The notes: a model not told the origin generated them from the sequence alone. A DNA stretch of 64,000 nt from Astropecten irregularis (GCA_963971285.1 OZ020259.1:620001-684000); one strand, 5' to 3'. Shown: positions 40,801 through 54,599, counted from the stretch's first letter. Translations and numbers: made by a program.

Positions 40801-42567
40801 TTTGGTCTGAAGTGAAAGCACGCGCACGCACACTCAAGAACGACTCTCTGTTTGTGAAGTTACACTAAAACCAATATTTGAAATATAAAACTTTCCTCTA
40901 AATTGATGAATTGCATAAATTGAATTTCAAAACCCTTTTTTTATATCACATCGGCTGATTTCAGATCTAACAACTGAAATTAAACACAACAGGGATTTGC
41001 CGTTTGCCGAAATTCACTTGGAACATTGCAACATTTTATTTGAATTTATTTAAAAATGTGAATGTTTGTGAACCAGTTTTGTTGAAAGTTTCACAAGTAG
41101 GGGGCCTATTATTTTTTTTATGGTGAGCATTTTGAAGGCTACATGGAACTATTTAACCCTTATTCCAAAATACATTTACCGTGTGAAGCAAAACCAAGCA
41201 AAACAAGAAATGATAAATTACGACCATTGATTCCTTGAAGCTGTTGTACCCTACCCTGAACATGTATCACAGTTTGGTGGGACATACATGTACAATGTAC
41301 ACACGTACAAGGACATGCAAATTAGACGAACTTGTGAAAGTAATTTTGTGTCAGTCATGGGAAAAAAAAAGAATTTAATCAAAACCAACCGACCAAAACC
41401 AAAACATCCCCCAGGAGATTGACCGACCAAACGTGAAGCAAAATGTCTTTAGCAAAACAAGAAAAAGCTAAAATCCCAAAGAGAAATTTAATAACTTAAA
41501 TTTTTTCAGTTTTAGTATTTTTATAATGTAGAGACAAATTTGGCAGTTAAGATACAGTGTAGCAACAAACAAACAAACAACAACAACCAAAAATCAAAAA
41601 CCAAACAAACAGTCAAAATACAATATTGTTTATTTGTTCCCTTGTCACTCTCAAACCGCATGGCCATTCATCCATGACCACAAAAACACGTAATTAACTA
41701 CTTTGCAACAATAACTAAAAAGTGTTTATTAAAGTCAGTCCGGACACATAGTCATTTATTCGGGTAGTTCACTGTCCCCAAACAAGTTGTTGACATCATT
41801 TTGAACCTTCCCACGAATCCTTTGGTTTGTGGCCAACGTCGCAATCATTTTCCCTCTCTATCCCCCCATCTCTTTCTCTGCTCTCTCATTGTGACTCAAA
41901 TGTGTAATAAAATCAACTCGCCCGGAGCAGAAGTTTTCTTTGAGCTCTGTTGTTCCCGTCCAGGTTCCAAAAGACGACAATTTGTACGAGAAAAAACCCT
42001 CTCATGGTATCGGCCATTGTTCCTGGAGGCTCTCTGTTGAATTTAGATTGATTCTTTTTAACGATAACATCAGTTATTGCTTGAGTTTGGGAGACAAACA
42101 GAATCACTGGAGCATGGACCGTGAACTCAGTGACTGTAGTGTTTGTCTGGCTGTGGATAACGAAAGTTATCCAAATTAGTTTTTATTTTCATTATTTGTC
42201 AAACTGTAGGCCTACTCTGTGGGTTGGAGTATTGAATACATATAGGCATAGGCCTACATGGTTGCAAAACATGTTGACATAACTTGGTTGATGGTTATAT
42301 TGTAGGCCTACTGTTTGATTTCGTGGAAGCGATGCATGATGCAAAGATGGCTGTACGATTTTTCTTTATATATACATGTATGTGGTTTATCAGAAAGTCC
42401 GGAAAAGAAATTTAAATTCCAGACTTAATACTGCCATAACATACCTGCCGATTTGTCCTTCCTTTTTTATTTGAATGGTGTACTTGGACCATGTTGCTTG
42501 CAATGCTTTGACAGTCCAAACAGGAACTGTTTACCTAAATCTACCTCAACAAAATATCTCCTAACAG
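37881..42567. other. Long intergenic or intronic stretch without established genes
   Basis: No coding exon can be supported. Seen within it: a pair of inverted ATTGGCCAAT sites (39884-39893 and 39973-39982), a short 15-bp tandem repeat near 40208-40245, and a CAAA-rich run near 41565-41610. Confidence 0.4.
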
Positions 42568-42678
42568 ACCCCTGAGAGACGGCCGGTTATAACAACCCCC
42601 TTGAAAGAGGCTCTCCAGTCTCTCCAATCACTAGCCACACACTTCAAGTCAGTATTGCTGTCAGGCTTCGCTAAATAG
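42568..42678 (+). other. Weak exon-like segment
   Basis: An acceptor-like CTCCTAACAG is followed by a 36-codon frame (TPERRPVITTPLKEALQ...) ending in TAG. The composition looks protein-like, but a frame of this length is common by chance and I recognise no family. Confidence 0.12.
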
Positions 42679-44620
42679 TTTACTGCTTCTCTTAAGAAGA
42701 TGTAATGGCCTTGTGTGCTATGTAGGTTTTATTTTTGGTCTGGATGATATTAAAAAATCCAGTTGCTCCCCGGAGATATTTGGTTGACTGGAAGTCCAAG
42801 ACTATTCAGTCGCTGGATGAACTTTTGACCACTATTAGACTCCTCTTCAAGCAGGTCGGGCTCTTAATTGCAGCAGACAGTTTATGGGAACTGCAGGAAT
42901 TCTGGTCAGGTCCCCAGGTGATGCTCGGTGAGGATTGGCAGAGATTTAATGTCATCAGTCTTGCCAGGGGAGCTTGACGTGGTAAGCTGGTGGGTTTCAG
43001 GTTTGAGGCTGGCTGGTTGGCTCATTCATGGTGAAAGTGCAGTCGTTGTAATTATTCCCCAGGAATTCTTTGTATTTCACCTCCAATTTTAGTCAGCATC
43101 TTTCAAGGTGATTATGTCTGGATGCCATGAAGTCTCTAAACGTGGTGGGCTCATCTTAACACCCTTCACGCTATAATTAGTACTTGGAAGGGGGAAGAAA
43201 TATCTGGAACAACAATATTTCTTTATCCCGAAACAGTATCTGGCTTTGGAAACACATTCTAGAATATGTGCACTGAAGTGATTTTGCTGGTAAAATACCA
43301 GTTTGATCAACAATTATCTGCAAATTACTCACCCTACCTATAGATACACCTCTTTTGTCCTCTCATCCATTTATGTCTGTCTTTACTTGCATGTTCTTGT
43401 CCTCTTGTCATTAAGCCTTTGAGAAAGATCCTAGATCAAACTCGTCAGGCCCTAACTCCAAGCAATTTTTGCAAATTATGCAAGTTTTACACTTAGGGCC
43501 TCAGTTCTTTAAATTGAAATCCAACCTGAGCCTAGATCATAGATGGACGTGGTGTAGTAGGAACATGTATTGTAATGGTAGGTGTAGGAGCCACGATAAA
43601 CCTCTGGCTGAGTAGAAAGTCTGCTAAGGCATTGGAGTCTAGTCGTACCCCAACCTAGATGAAGGACCAAATTGTATGTCAACCGCCTGGAATGACCAGG
43701 GCACACACCTTTGATGTGTTTGTCAAGTTGATTCTTATCATCTAGCATTCCAATATGGACCCTGCCTTCAAATCAAACCAACCCCCTTGGGTCCAGCCTC
43801 TACACAAAAGGCCCCCTTCTCTATTTTCCCAACTTTACGTCCCCTAGGGTAGATCACAGAAGTTTGGAGAAAACTTCTTTTTTAAGGACAAGCTTTTGTC
43901 TAGTCCATTGCTCCTTGCCAGTATAGGACAAGCAACCATTGTCACTCTGAAGAGAACCGAACTGTACAAGATTTATTTTTCCTCTTCTCGGTGAGGTTAA
44001 AGGGAGGGATAAGTCCATTCTCTGGGACTAGATTTGTAAGGATCATCTGAACTTTCAGACTAGCACAAACAATCCGTTGTTAGCCTAACTCGCTGAGCTT
44101 TCCAGTATTTATTCAGGGGAAGAAAAAAAAACATTTGTCCTATTTCCGAAGAAAAAAAATGTTTTGTCTGTTAAACACATATTGTACTTTGGTTTTGATC
44201 GGTGTCTATCGGGAAAAAACAACAACCTTGGGACTATGAACTTTTTTTGCCGCAGGAGCAAAGAACTTGGATCCAGCTACCTTCTCGTCTCTTTCATCTT
44301 TCCTTTTTTACCAGGCACGTGACTCTCCGTGCCCACCATCTGGTTTCCACTCTACTCACTTCTAGAAGTAGAACTTCCTTGCCTGATTAAGAAAAACGTC
44401 ATCTAGAATCCCCAAGTGTTCAGTATTGTATAGCTATTACCGATTCACAAAATATTATTGAAAGCTCCGGAAACGTCTTGTTTTGTAAGGACTCTTGAAG
44501 GGAGGTGTTTTATCGCTTAGTTCCCAGACATTTGCCAAGTGTGTAGAGACACGTGTTTGGTGTTTCCCTTTCCTTATTCCTTTGTGGAAATACTGATTGT
44601 TGGAACTCTCCGGTTGTTTA
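42679..44620. other. Intergenic, nothing recognised
   Basis: No supported gene or clear repeat. Confidence 0.4.
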
Positions 44621-45064
44621 GGTCAGTGCCCCTGGTCATTGCCTTGGTGCCCCTGGTCATTCATTGCCTCTGTGCCTTTGGTCATTGCCTTGATGCCCCT
44701 AGTCATTGCCTTGGTGCTCCTGGTCATTGCCTTGGTGCCCCTGGTCATTGCCTTGGTGCCCCTGGTCTTACATTGCCTTGGTGCCTTTGGTCATTGCCTT
44801 GGTGCTCCTGGTCATTGCCTTGCTGCCCCTGGTCATTTCCTCAGTGCCCCTGGTCATTGTCTTGGTGCCCCTGGTCATTGCCTTGGTGTCCTTTTGGTCA
44901 TTGCCTTCAATGCCTTGGTGCATTGCCTTGGTGCTCCTGCATGGTCATTGCCTGTGTGCCCCATGTCATTACCTCAGTGTCCTTTTTGTGCCCCTGGCCA
45001 TTGCCTAGGTGCTTCTGGTCATTGCTTGGGTGACCGTGGTCATTGCCTCAGTGCCCCTGGTCAA
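44621..45064 (+). repeat. 21-bp minisatellite, array 1
   Basis: About twenty units of GGTGCCCCTGGTCATTGCCTT with scattered changes and a few length variants. Because the unit is a multiple of three, several frames stay open and read as hydrophobic heptads (ALVPLVI); these are not genes. The complementary unit forms arrays at 54.07 and 62.90 kb. Confidence 0.92.
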
Positions 45065-45946
45065 ATTTGATCACTTGACATTTGAGTTGTGTCTTCATTG
45101 AGTTGACCTCAATCAAAGGAAAAAAATCATTGAGTTTTTTCAAATACAGTTAATTCTGTGCCTTCCTTTGACGGATTGTCATAATGTCCCATTATCATGT
45201 GTAACCCACCCACTTCTTATCAGCATAAACCCCATAAATTCCCCATTGTGACAGAGTCTACCCCTACTCAGTCAACAAATTAGACCGATTTTAAAAATAT
45301 AAAGAGTCAACATACTGTGTGCGTTCTTGTGTGAACAAGACTTTGGAGTGTGCTAATAAAGCGGGAATTATCGGCCATAAACTGCCTCTTTGCTATCCAT
45401 AAAATAAGGATTTACTCTGAGGTGAATCAGTCCAAAGTGAAGTACGAGGTAATTAATCATCAAAGTCCTAACCATCCTGTGACAGGTGGATTTACCTCCA
45501 TAAATTCTACCCTTGTGTTATCAATGCCATCAGGTACAGTTTGCCAATGACAGGTGTAGGCCTTGATATCATGGGATTCTGAGAGCTTCAAGTTTGGGGT
45601 TATGATCAAGGCGTGAAGTAGACACTTGTCCACTTAACCATCAAGGATTCTGGTTGTTGAGAACTTGAGAGAGGGACATTAGGGGGCCTATCTGTAAGTG
45701 ATTCTATTCTCATACTGTGTGTGGCATCTTGCAAGTCAAGAAGGTATCAACTTCATGAAGTAGTCGTTTCAAATGTTGACACTGACTCTGGCTCTGACTA
45801 GAAGTTACTAGGCAGGAAAGAGCTTGTATGGTTGTATTTTGCCTGTTAATTATAATAGGAACTTACTGCATCCAGTTACAGCTTATAAAATAATTCTCCT
45901 AGCCCATAATAATCTCTTTCTAAGCCCGAGACTATACATACATGTA
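45065..45946. other. Intergenic, nothing recognised
   Basis: AT-rich, no supported gene. Confidence 0.4.
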
Positions 45947-46182
45947 CATACTGCCGTGCCGAACTTAAATCAAATGAATGCAGCAATAGCAATAGAACGG
46001 CAGTTGCGCTAACATCGCACTTAATTATAATTGTCGTGCCACTGCCATTCTGAATACCGATAGCACGGCAGACCCTGTTGAGCCAAAGAGCTTGCCATGC
46101 CGAACTCCAGCCAAATTCACGCTAAACGCCTTGCTATTGCCGTGCCAAACTTGAAAACAAATTTGAGTTTGGCACGGCGTAT
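45947..46182. mobile_element. Inverted-repeat element with GCCGTGCC ends
   Basis: The left end GCCGTGCCGAACTTAAAT (45953-45970) is the reverse complement, at 16 of 18 positions, of the right end ATTTGAGTTTGGCACGGC (46161-46178). Internal copies of TGCCGTGCC/GGCACGGCA occur in both directions. No target duplication is clear. Confidence 0.6.
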
Positions 46183-46604
46183 AGCCTAGAGGCCTTAGAC
46201 CAGGACCATCACAGACTTTACTACACAACCTTCAGTCCTTCTATACATTAAACATTCTTTTCCCATATCACAGAGGTGACACAAAGGGTACAGACAGGAC
46301 CCCATAGCCCCCCCACCCCAACCCCCCTCCAATGAGTAAACAACAGGTGTATATGTCCCCCATTGTGCTGACTGAAGTAGGCTGGCCATGTAATACATGC
46401 ACCCTGTACACCATTACATACAAACAAATTATTCAGAGAACATGTAGATATCCCTAAGCAGCTGATACAGTGACTTATCGATAACGTACATGTACAATGT
46501 CTGTTGGTTAGGTAGGGTTCAGAGCTTTGTATGTGGGCATTGAGCAGAAAAATATTCCCATCAGAAAATTTTCTTTTTTTTCTGAGATTTTGTTATGATT
46601 GACA

Positions 46605-46969
46605 GGCACACCCAAACAGAAATGTTAAATACAGAATGACATGTACATAGACCCTATAACTTTCAGGGTATGAAGATGGTGCTGGTAGAAACATACCATT
46701 AAAATATTTCCGCCTGAAATGGTGTACAGTGTATTTATCCAGAAATTAGTCTAACAAAATCCGAAAACAGTTTTGATCTTGGGGTAAGATCAAAATCATT
46801 CTTTATATTTTAACAGAAAAATTGAGTCAGCTTTTCACTATTTTCTCATGACTCAGATGTCCGATTGAGCTCAAATTTTCACAGGTTTATTATTTCATGC
46901 ACATGCTGGATCAGACAAAGTGTGAGTGTTGTTCTGTGACCATTACCAATCATGTATTATACCTTTAAT
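46605..46969 (-). repeat. Rpt1 copy 15 (A form, reverse)
   Basis: Reverse A copy from CCCAAACAGAAATGTTAAAT through AAACATACCATTAAAATA and GATCTTGGGGTAAGATC to CATGTATTATACCTTTAATT. Confidence 0.82.
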
Positions 46970-48978
46970 TAAGAAACAAGTAAATTTTGTCGTTTCAGTT
47001 TGTTTTCTTGATTAAATTCACTGATGTTTGAACTACATTGAAACAAATGCAGGGCTGGAAATAAGGTTTGGTGAGGGCAAAGCCAATTTTCCATTGCAAG
47101 GGGTACTTCCATTGGAAAATCATAATGTCTATGGAAATATTTGAAGGGGCACCAAGGCCAAGAACCAGGGCAATCAAGGCCATGGCCTCCGTGGCCTCCG
47201 CTTGCAAATGGTGTCTGGAATTTATAGGATGTGAGAAAGCCACTCCCATCAGGATTTCTCTGAGAGTGAGAGACTTTGATCGAGTGTTAACACCCGGGAA
47301 TCCCGGGATCGATTTCTCCCTCAATCTGTCAGACATCTAAAGGCGGTTTTGTGATCAGTGCTTGTACTTCTGTAGAAGGCCATGCTTTCTTTCTTGTTTT
47401 TCTAATATGTATGCGACACAAGCATGTACAGTTGCAACTTTTTGTTGTTTTCTTTAAATTCATTTTTCCGCTTGACTTGGAAGAACCTAAAGTACACTTG
47501 AATGGCATTGTCGTTCTATAAATGTACGTCAGCGCCCAGCCTCAACATTGGTACGATTCAAGGACACGTTCTGCGACCAAACGGTTTCTAGTGTTGTTTT
47601 TTGTTGTTGTTAATGATTCTTGAAAAGAAGTCCTGATGTTGGCCTCGGCTGCGCAACAAAACACCGTCATCTCCAGGTGCTTGATGCATTCCAGTAGACG
47701 GTAGACCTCCTCCGCCAAAAATTTGAATCATTTGCGGAATTGATCATATGATGCTGAATCCAGACACGATTCAAAATAAACAAGTCTGGGTTTTTGGAAG
47801 TGACTGACAAGGTTGTTTAATACGTGGATTCTTCCCTCTCCTACTCATCAAGGATGACTCAAGGAAGACAATAGAACTATCATGTTGTTCTTGTCACTTT
47901 GGATTTTGTTTTCTTTATCCCCTGATAAAATGCCAAACAATTTCACGCAATGGGGTCTCTTTGATCACCTTTTTTTCCCTTGTTTGTAACCACCGCGTTG
48001 AATAAACCTTTCCTTTCTATAGTATTGATAATCTTCCTGTTAGCTATAAAAACATAGTATCTACCATGAAACCATACCCAAAAACCTCTATTCTGATATT
48101 TGTTTCTTAGAAATGGATGAATATGAATAAATAGAATTGGTTTTGGACAGGGTTAGTTTAGGATAACGTCCCGGGGGGGCAAACTTGGGGACAAACCAGC
48201 TTGCCAGTCTCTGTATGGACATTGTATGTAAATTAAGGTCCTTTACTATTAAAACCTTTGCTTTGGTTTTGGCTTGGGCTTGAGCTGTGGCTCACAGCAA
48301 CATCGAACACAAATTTGGCCGATTAGTCCTTTTTTCTTTTGATATTCAGGAAGACTTCATACGAAGCTGGATTTTGTACGAGGGCTGAGGAATAGGCCCA
48401 CAAGTTTTTCTGAATTGTTACTTTTCTTTTAATATCGCTTTTTTATGTGGGCCTACTGTAGGGCTCACACTTTAACTGTACATGTCGTGTACACCCAGTA
48501 CCTGTGTCTGGACAAAGTAGAGTGGACATTTATGGAGCTGTGAAATTTGTTTGTGCTTTTTAAAAAGCCTTGAAGAGATCTGTCTGAGAATTAGAGGAGT
48601 TAAACCCACATCCTGCAACCATGGAACTATAAAAAAACCTCCCTGTTGCAATTTTTGCCAATATTCCAGATGTGTGAGTTAGACTTCAGGTCCTGGATGG
48701 GGAATACATTACATTACTTGTCAATCAAAGTCTACTACTAGTGAGGAAATAAGAAGGAGCGATCTGTCGCTAGTCAGTTTATTATTGTTACACCGTACTG
48801 TTGTGCTATATGTCACAGATAGGTGATTGGGCCCAAGAAAAGCCCGGTTGGGGTTCTGTCACTGTTAGAGTGGGGGTCAGGCCTGTGTGTCCCGTATTCC
48901 TGGTTGGTTTTAGCGGCAGAACAACACAGCAGTAGATGATGGCCAACTCATTGTCTAGCATCAGAGATCAATAGGGGG
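46970..48978. other. Intergenic, nothing recognised
   Basis: No supported gene; ordinary AT-rich sequence. Confidence 0.4.
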
Positions 48979-49238
48979 TTTATGAAATGGAGGCTCAGGC
49001 TCAGACTCCAGCTCAGGCTCAAGCTCAGGCTCTAGCTCTGTCATCCACACTGAAAATAATTTATAGGCTGTGGTCTTTCATTGAAGCTGAAGCTCTGTTT
49101 TCCTTTTCAAACTGGTCAGAGAATCTACTTCCGAACTGCAGCCAAAAGCCTCTATTTTGATATAGCCGTCGTAATTTTAGAATGGATTCACAAAATGGAG
49201 CTTGAGCCTGAGTCTGAGACTGAGCCTCTGTTTCGTAA
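48979..49238 (+). mobile_element. Family G repeat, best copy
   Basis: 260 bp with inverted ends TTTATGAAATGGAGGCTCAG and CTGAGCCTCTGTTTCGTAA, flanked inside by repeated CAGGCTC hexamer-like words. The interior is homologous to 9.8 and 33.0 kb. No coding capacity. Confidence 0.72.
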
Positions 49239-50946
49239 CCAGCCATAGTATTTAACCTGTAAAACTCTGCACAGTGGCATTCCATGCTTTAGTGACTCTA
49301 GTTGAATACTGTAGCTCCTGGAACTTTTGTTCTCGCTCTTTGAGCGGTCTGATCTTGGGAAAACTGTGGGAAGGGCTAGGATTTGTTTGGCAAGAGGGGA
49401 AGCAGGACAATGGATTAATCCGTCTGTCTGACAAGTGGATTAATGGAAACATTGGGATTAAATGATTACCAGTAATCTCCATCTTGGTTGGTTGGTTGAC
49501 AGTTTGCATGGCTTAGCCATGCTGTGCTACAGTGTACATGTATGTCCTTGCTAAATCAGAGTTTATAAGCCTATTGGTCCGACTGACACTTTGAGAGTTC
49601 AATTTGTACTGGTGTACTGTATTGGCCTACTGTATCTCTTCCTAGCTCTCTTCCTGGTTGGAAACTCCATGGGAATACCGGTAGTTGCTCATATTTTAAG
49701 TTATCTCTGGTAAGGTTTTTGTTTTACTTTTCCATAAAAAGATCTACCAGGTATAAAAATATGCATTGTAGCTAGACCTCCTTCGTTTTGTTACATAATA
49801 TTGACATACCAAGTGGAAACTGGATGATTTTACCAGTAGACAACTGGAATGTTGTTTGGGCTTCTGGGCAATACACTGATATGTACTGCAGGCTTGTGGG
49901 AAAGGTATAATGTTCAGTTGCATGAATGTTACGACAGGTAGACTTTACTCAACCTTTAGAGGGTTATGTTGCTATCGCTTGTTGTGGCTATATGCCGATC
50001 AGTAGTCTAACCTAATGACCCCATGAGCATCAGCAAACTTGTACCATGGAATCATCAAATCCCCAATGCTCCTGTATTCTATTATACTGTAGTAGGTGTA
50101 GACAAGTTCCTCTTCAGATATGAACACAGGTCAATAACATACGCACCTAGAATTAGGGGATTACGATGATAATGCATTGCCATGGTGAAGTGTATATAAA
50201 TAGAATGGTGACACGTTCGCTAATCAATGTAACATCTAGACATGGATTTTTTACAAATTTCAGGAGGGCGCCCTCGGCTAGACGTGAAAAGAAGCCAGCT
50301 CATTGACTCATCATGATACGTGCCTCAAGTATGTTTACCTACCTGACATTGGTTTTGCCATTGTTTTGCCTACCAGACCAGCGGCGGATGACGTTGATGC
50401 AAAGAATCTATAGATTCAAATCTAAATGGGACAACATAAATTTATAGGTTTTCAAGTAGCAATATATCTTTTTGGGGGGCATACATACTGTACAGTATTT
50501 CAAACTTTGAGAGTTGTGTGTTTATTTGTCAAACTTGGAACAATACCGGTGATCAGCAGACCGGATTTAGGCCTAACCATTGTTGATTACTTGGTAGGAC
50601 TAAATAGTTGGTTTGGCTTGTGGTGGTGTTGGGATCATATACATGTACATGTATGCTGGTTGGTTGTAATTAGAGAATAATCTCTTATTCCTCTGTAGTA
50701 ATAGGTTTTGGGCACCGACTGTCATAAACAGAACCCCATACTAGGTTCAGGTTCAGGTTTATTTCATAAGTAATTACAAGGTAAGATAATAGTATGAGGA
50801 GGTCAGACAAGAAGCCAGAGCTTGTACAAGGGTCTGCCCCTTACTAACATGTGTATGCAGTGTAAAATACAGGTGTGCTGTAGCTGTTGAACATAGCTAG
50901 TGGGTTTGTTAATACCATGTTCATTCCGGAGACTTACACGTCCCAG
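49239..50946. other. Intergenic, nothing recognised
   Basis: No supported gene or repeat end. Confidence 0.4.
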
Positions 50947-51016
50947 GTACATTGAGGTTATCAGCCAGCTGTACCCTGACATGTACCCGGAAGGAGGTGG
51001 CGTCGATGGAACCTAA
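50947..51016 (+). other. Weak terminal-exon candidate
   Basis: After TTACACGTCCCAG a frame reads YIEVISQLYPDMYPEGGG then VDGT and stops (TAA at 51014). The codons look protein-like, but it is short, the acceptor is poor in pyrimidines, and no family is recognised. Confidence 0.18.
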
Positions 51017-52366
51017 AAGATTGCACCGTACCTACAAAAAAATATATCCTGCCCCGGCCCCGATGGGAAAACTTACTAGATTTTGATCTCACTGCCCCCC
51101 TTTCTCCCCCCTACAAACCACTAGGAGGACTTGAATCCTGAATGGCTTAGTCTCAGCCCTCCACGACATCAAACCGAGGTGTTAAAGCCGGCGTCCCAGC
51201 TTGCACTTTCCCTCACCTCTTGCCGAGAGAACTCTGACAAAAGCGGGGCAAAAAAAGAGAAAGAGACTCCTGTAGTTTTGGGGCTCTTTTCTTCTGTTTC
51301 TTCCCAGGCCCAGGCAAACACCCTCCAGGGGCTACACGGTGGTGATATTTTCCCTCGGTATTCAAGAGAGGCTGAGGGTTTGTGTTTTTTTGTGAGGCCC
51401 CAACGGACGGACGATGGACCTCTCATGCTGTTTGTTACTCTTAGGAGTTCATTTTGAGGGTTAGGTCCCTACCAGAGTTTCTCCCTCTCTTTCCTTGGCC
51501 GAGGGGACTTGGTTCACCAGTTGTGTCTGGTTTCCAATCCCCTCCTTGTCCGTCTATCAACAGTCACGTTGCTGTTACCCTCTGCTTTGGTTTGCCGTGG
51601 GTTTCCAAAGCAGAGGACATACCATGGTGATGAGGGAGTCCAGTTTCAGACCAACACTTCTTGATTTAGTGGTTAGAAATTTGAAGAAAAAATGAAAAGG
51701 CTGTTCAGTGAAGGTGTTAAGAGTAAACTTGAGTTAGTCTTTACCCTTTGTGCCGCCCAGACGTCTGTAAACACGGCAAAGATAACAAGGGCAGGAATCT
51801 GGCCATTGAAAGGTAGTAGTGTGGAAAGTTTAGCCAGATTGTATCCAAAATGTCGCCCTCGGGCAGTGCTGAGTAAATTGACCGCTGTTGAAAGTGGTGT
51901 TATGCCCGTACGTGTGGATTTCAGTCCAGTCCAGATGCATGTACAGTATGTACTTGGCAATACTGACTACCAAAATGTTGTGTTTTTTTTATGGATGACT
52001 CATTGTGTTTTATAGTGCGATATTAATTTTTAAACTTGCATTTTGCTTATCATTATTAAGCTTTCAAAGTTCCAACTCCATTTCTCCCAGATCAAACCGT
52101 AACTCAGATACAAAGTGGAAACTATGGGCCTGTTTGTTTCAGGCAATGCGAACAATGATCCGATGCGCAATAGCTGCTCCAGATTGCATTTTAATAGCGT
52201 ATCCTGCCTGCGACATGGATTTGCAAGATCAAATATGACGACCAAGATCCACGCCGAAACATGTCAGTGGTATCTCAAATTAAACAGGTAAATGTGTTCA
52301 TCAGGATGCAACATTGAAAAAACAGAATCTTGCCCAGAAGACTTTTTTTGAGGGGTTCAGGGAATC
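51017..52366. other. Intergenic, nothing recognised
   Basis: Open frames up to about 108 codons (51131-51457, 51692-52015) lack conserved motifs, splice sites or consistent codon use. Confidence 0.4.
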
Positions 52367-52517
52367 AGGGGCTGATTTCACCATGCTTTGCTATCATCGC
52401 TAAAGCCCAAATCCATTACTAAACGGAAAATCGATCGCTACTTTGCTTAGCAATTTTCCGTTAAGCGATGGATTTGAGCTTTAGTGATGATCGCATAGCA
52501 TTAGTGAAATCGGCCCC
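52367..52517. mobile_element. MITE family D copy
   Basis: Palindromic element with ends GGGGCTGATTTCACCATGC and TTAGTGAAATCGGCCCC; inside CATCGCTAAAGCCCAAATCC and its reverse. Homologous to 35106-35252. Confidence 0.8.
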
Positions 52518-53477
52518 AGGTCATATTTTTAAAAAACAATGTGGTTCTCTGTGGTTCTTCTTAGTGTATTGACGTGATGTACACACATACTGTATTCTCT
52601 TAATTGTGCTGTATGTTGCGCGAACACGTACATTGTTCGTACTGTATGATGTGTTTCATGTCCTTTATTGTTGATGGATGGTCTAGTGCAGACGGTGCAG
52701 TAACAATCTCCGTGCTTGGACCAACTATTTGCATTCGTGGCGATTTATTTTCTCTCCGCGGGCACTATTTGGCATTCATCCCAATACCGGGCTACATTTC
52801 CATGACTACCTACTCTGTTGTCATAGCGACAGGTCCGCCCGGGGCCACAGATCCTGGGTTTTTTCTTTCTTTTTTAATAAATACAACTTTATTTTTCCAG
52901 TTTTTTTGGTGGTGGTAGTCTCTGGAGTTGTTATTTGTTAGTTGTGCTGGACGATTTTCCCTTTGGTCCCAGAAGCATTGATTTGCAGTCTACAGAATAT
53001 GTTGGGGTTGATTTGAAGATTTCAACAGTGGGATAAGTTCAGTACCTGGGTTCTACTGTGCTAATTCTGTAATCAGCCAGTGCTCCATGCTGTATAGGCA
53101 ACTTTAAACACCACAGATGTCTGCTATACTGCGAGTACGGTGTACATTTGTCAGTTAATACCAAGAACAGCTCTACAAGACTTTGGTGAGGTTTTGTTTT
53201 TTACATGTACATACTGTTGTGTCGCAAATTATGCTTCTTTCTGTTTTTCTTGTGGTTTTGAATAGTATGTGTTCACTTTAGCCATGAAATGACCCCAGAA
53301 AGCAGCCTGTGCATTTGAATACAGTGCGTAAGGTCGGTCAGTCGTAAAGACGATAAGCCAATAATTAGGAGCTGAAGCCTCCACTTCAGCCGTGAATTGT
53401 AAGTGGGGGCATTCGAACACAGTGCAGAAAGTCGGTCTGAACGCAGAGTCAGAAAGCAAGCTCCTTGGAAGTCTTGT
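52518..53477. other. Intergenic, nothing recognised
   Basis: No supported gene. Confidence 0.4.
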
Positions 53478-53606
53478 CGATTTCACCAAACTCATCGTAA
53501 CGTACTTAATCAATCGTAGGAATTATGATGCATTGCAGCCCCGCGTACAAGTCGTTGCATACAATGGGTTATCCTTCGTAACTCGAGTTCCTGAAATCGA
53601 CCTCAG
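53478..53606. mobile_element. MITE family C copy
   Basis: From GTCGATTTCACCAAACTCAT to ACTCGAGTTCCTGAAATCGA, with CATTGCAGCCCCGCGTA inside. The right arm is shorter than in the 13.3- and 55.1-kb copies. Confidence 0.72.
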
Positions 53607-53668
53607 GATACATTACATTGTAACTGTAAGAAGAATTGACCCTCCCTCTGGACCTCCCCCACCCTCAG

Positions 53669-53730
53669 GATTGAAGAAACTGAGAGACACGATCACCCTG
53701 GAGACGATATCAGATCTCTGTGTGTCTCAG
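53669..53730 (+). other. Possible internal coding exon, 62 bp
   Basis: A pyrimidine-rich tract and acceptor (CCTCCCCCACCCTCAG) precede 62 bp that end at CAG followed by GTGACG. One frame, ending in phase 0, reads LKKLRDTITLETISDLCVSQ, which looks like a natural helix. No family is recognised and no neighbouring exons could be joined to it. Confidence 0.25.
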
Positions 53731-54065
53731 GTGACGTGTGGACATTTTTCAGCGGGTCAGGTATGATCAGAAGGCCCTCCCCTGTCACTGTGGTGGAATT
53801 CTTTTTGAAGTTTTCAGTTTTCAGTTTTCAGTTGCTGGTTAGTGGTGATGTTCTTGGTGATGTTCATTCCAGGCAGGCTGTGTCCATGGTTGATTCATTG
53901 GTTAATCTGGTGTCCCATTTATGATATGGTGTGTTTTTTCTCTGCGTTCTGTCTTGTGAGTGGTATTGGATGAGACGTACACGTACCCATATAGCTTTTT
54001 GTACTTGGAGGACACTATTTCATCTGATGTGAATGTGCATTGTATACTTACTGGCCTTGGGCATG

Positions 54066-54234
54066 AAGGCAATGACTGAGGCCACTACATGTATAAGCAA
54101 AGACCAGGGGCACAAAGGCATTGACCAGAGAAACCAAGACTTTGACTAAGGCCACCAAAGCAATGACCATGGTCAGCAAGGCAATGACCATGGTCAGCTA
54201 GGCAATGACCAGTGGCACCAAAGCAATGACCAGG
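54066..54234 (-). repeat. 21-bp minisatellite, array 2
   Basis: About eight diverged units of AAGGCAATGACCAGGGGCACC, the reverse complement of the array 1 unit. This is the most eroded of the three arrays. Confidence 0.85.
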
Positions 54235-54599
54235 GATACACTAAAACCTGTTGCTTCACACTGTTTGGGTAAAGTCCGTTCATCGGCTATATAATTATTA
54301 CACACATGAGTAGGCAGTTTTACTTTTAGGCAGTAAAGTATTTGTCACCCCACCCTATCAATAGAATGCAGGTTGTTCTTAACTCACAGTAAAATTGTTT
54401 GCATACATACTGCAACATCTTCCCACAATACACAATAGGCATAAATTGACCATAAAATGCCATTCGTGTGTTTGTGCTATCATTTTTTCACCCCGCCTCT
54501 TTTGCACCCTTTGGCCCCGCCCCTGTCTACTCTAAGGCCTTTTGGTGCATTGTGACTGCAACGGGAAAAAATGAAGAAAAAAACTGTAATGTTTTGGGT

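Noticed and set aside
44539..45070. Hydrophobic + frames of 100-164 codons resembling membrane proteins
   Set aside because: The 21-bp unit is a multiple of three, so frames stay open by repeat structure alone.
53392..53766. 124-codon + frame containing the 53.67-kb exon candidate
   Set aside because: Most of it is MITE family C sequence; only the 62-bp part flanked by splice signals was kept as a weak candidate.
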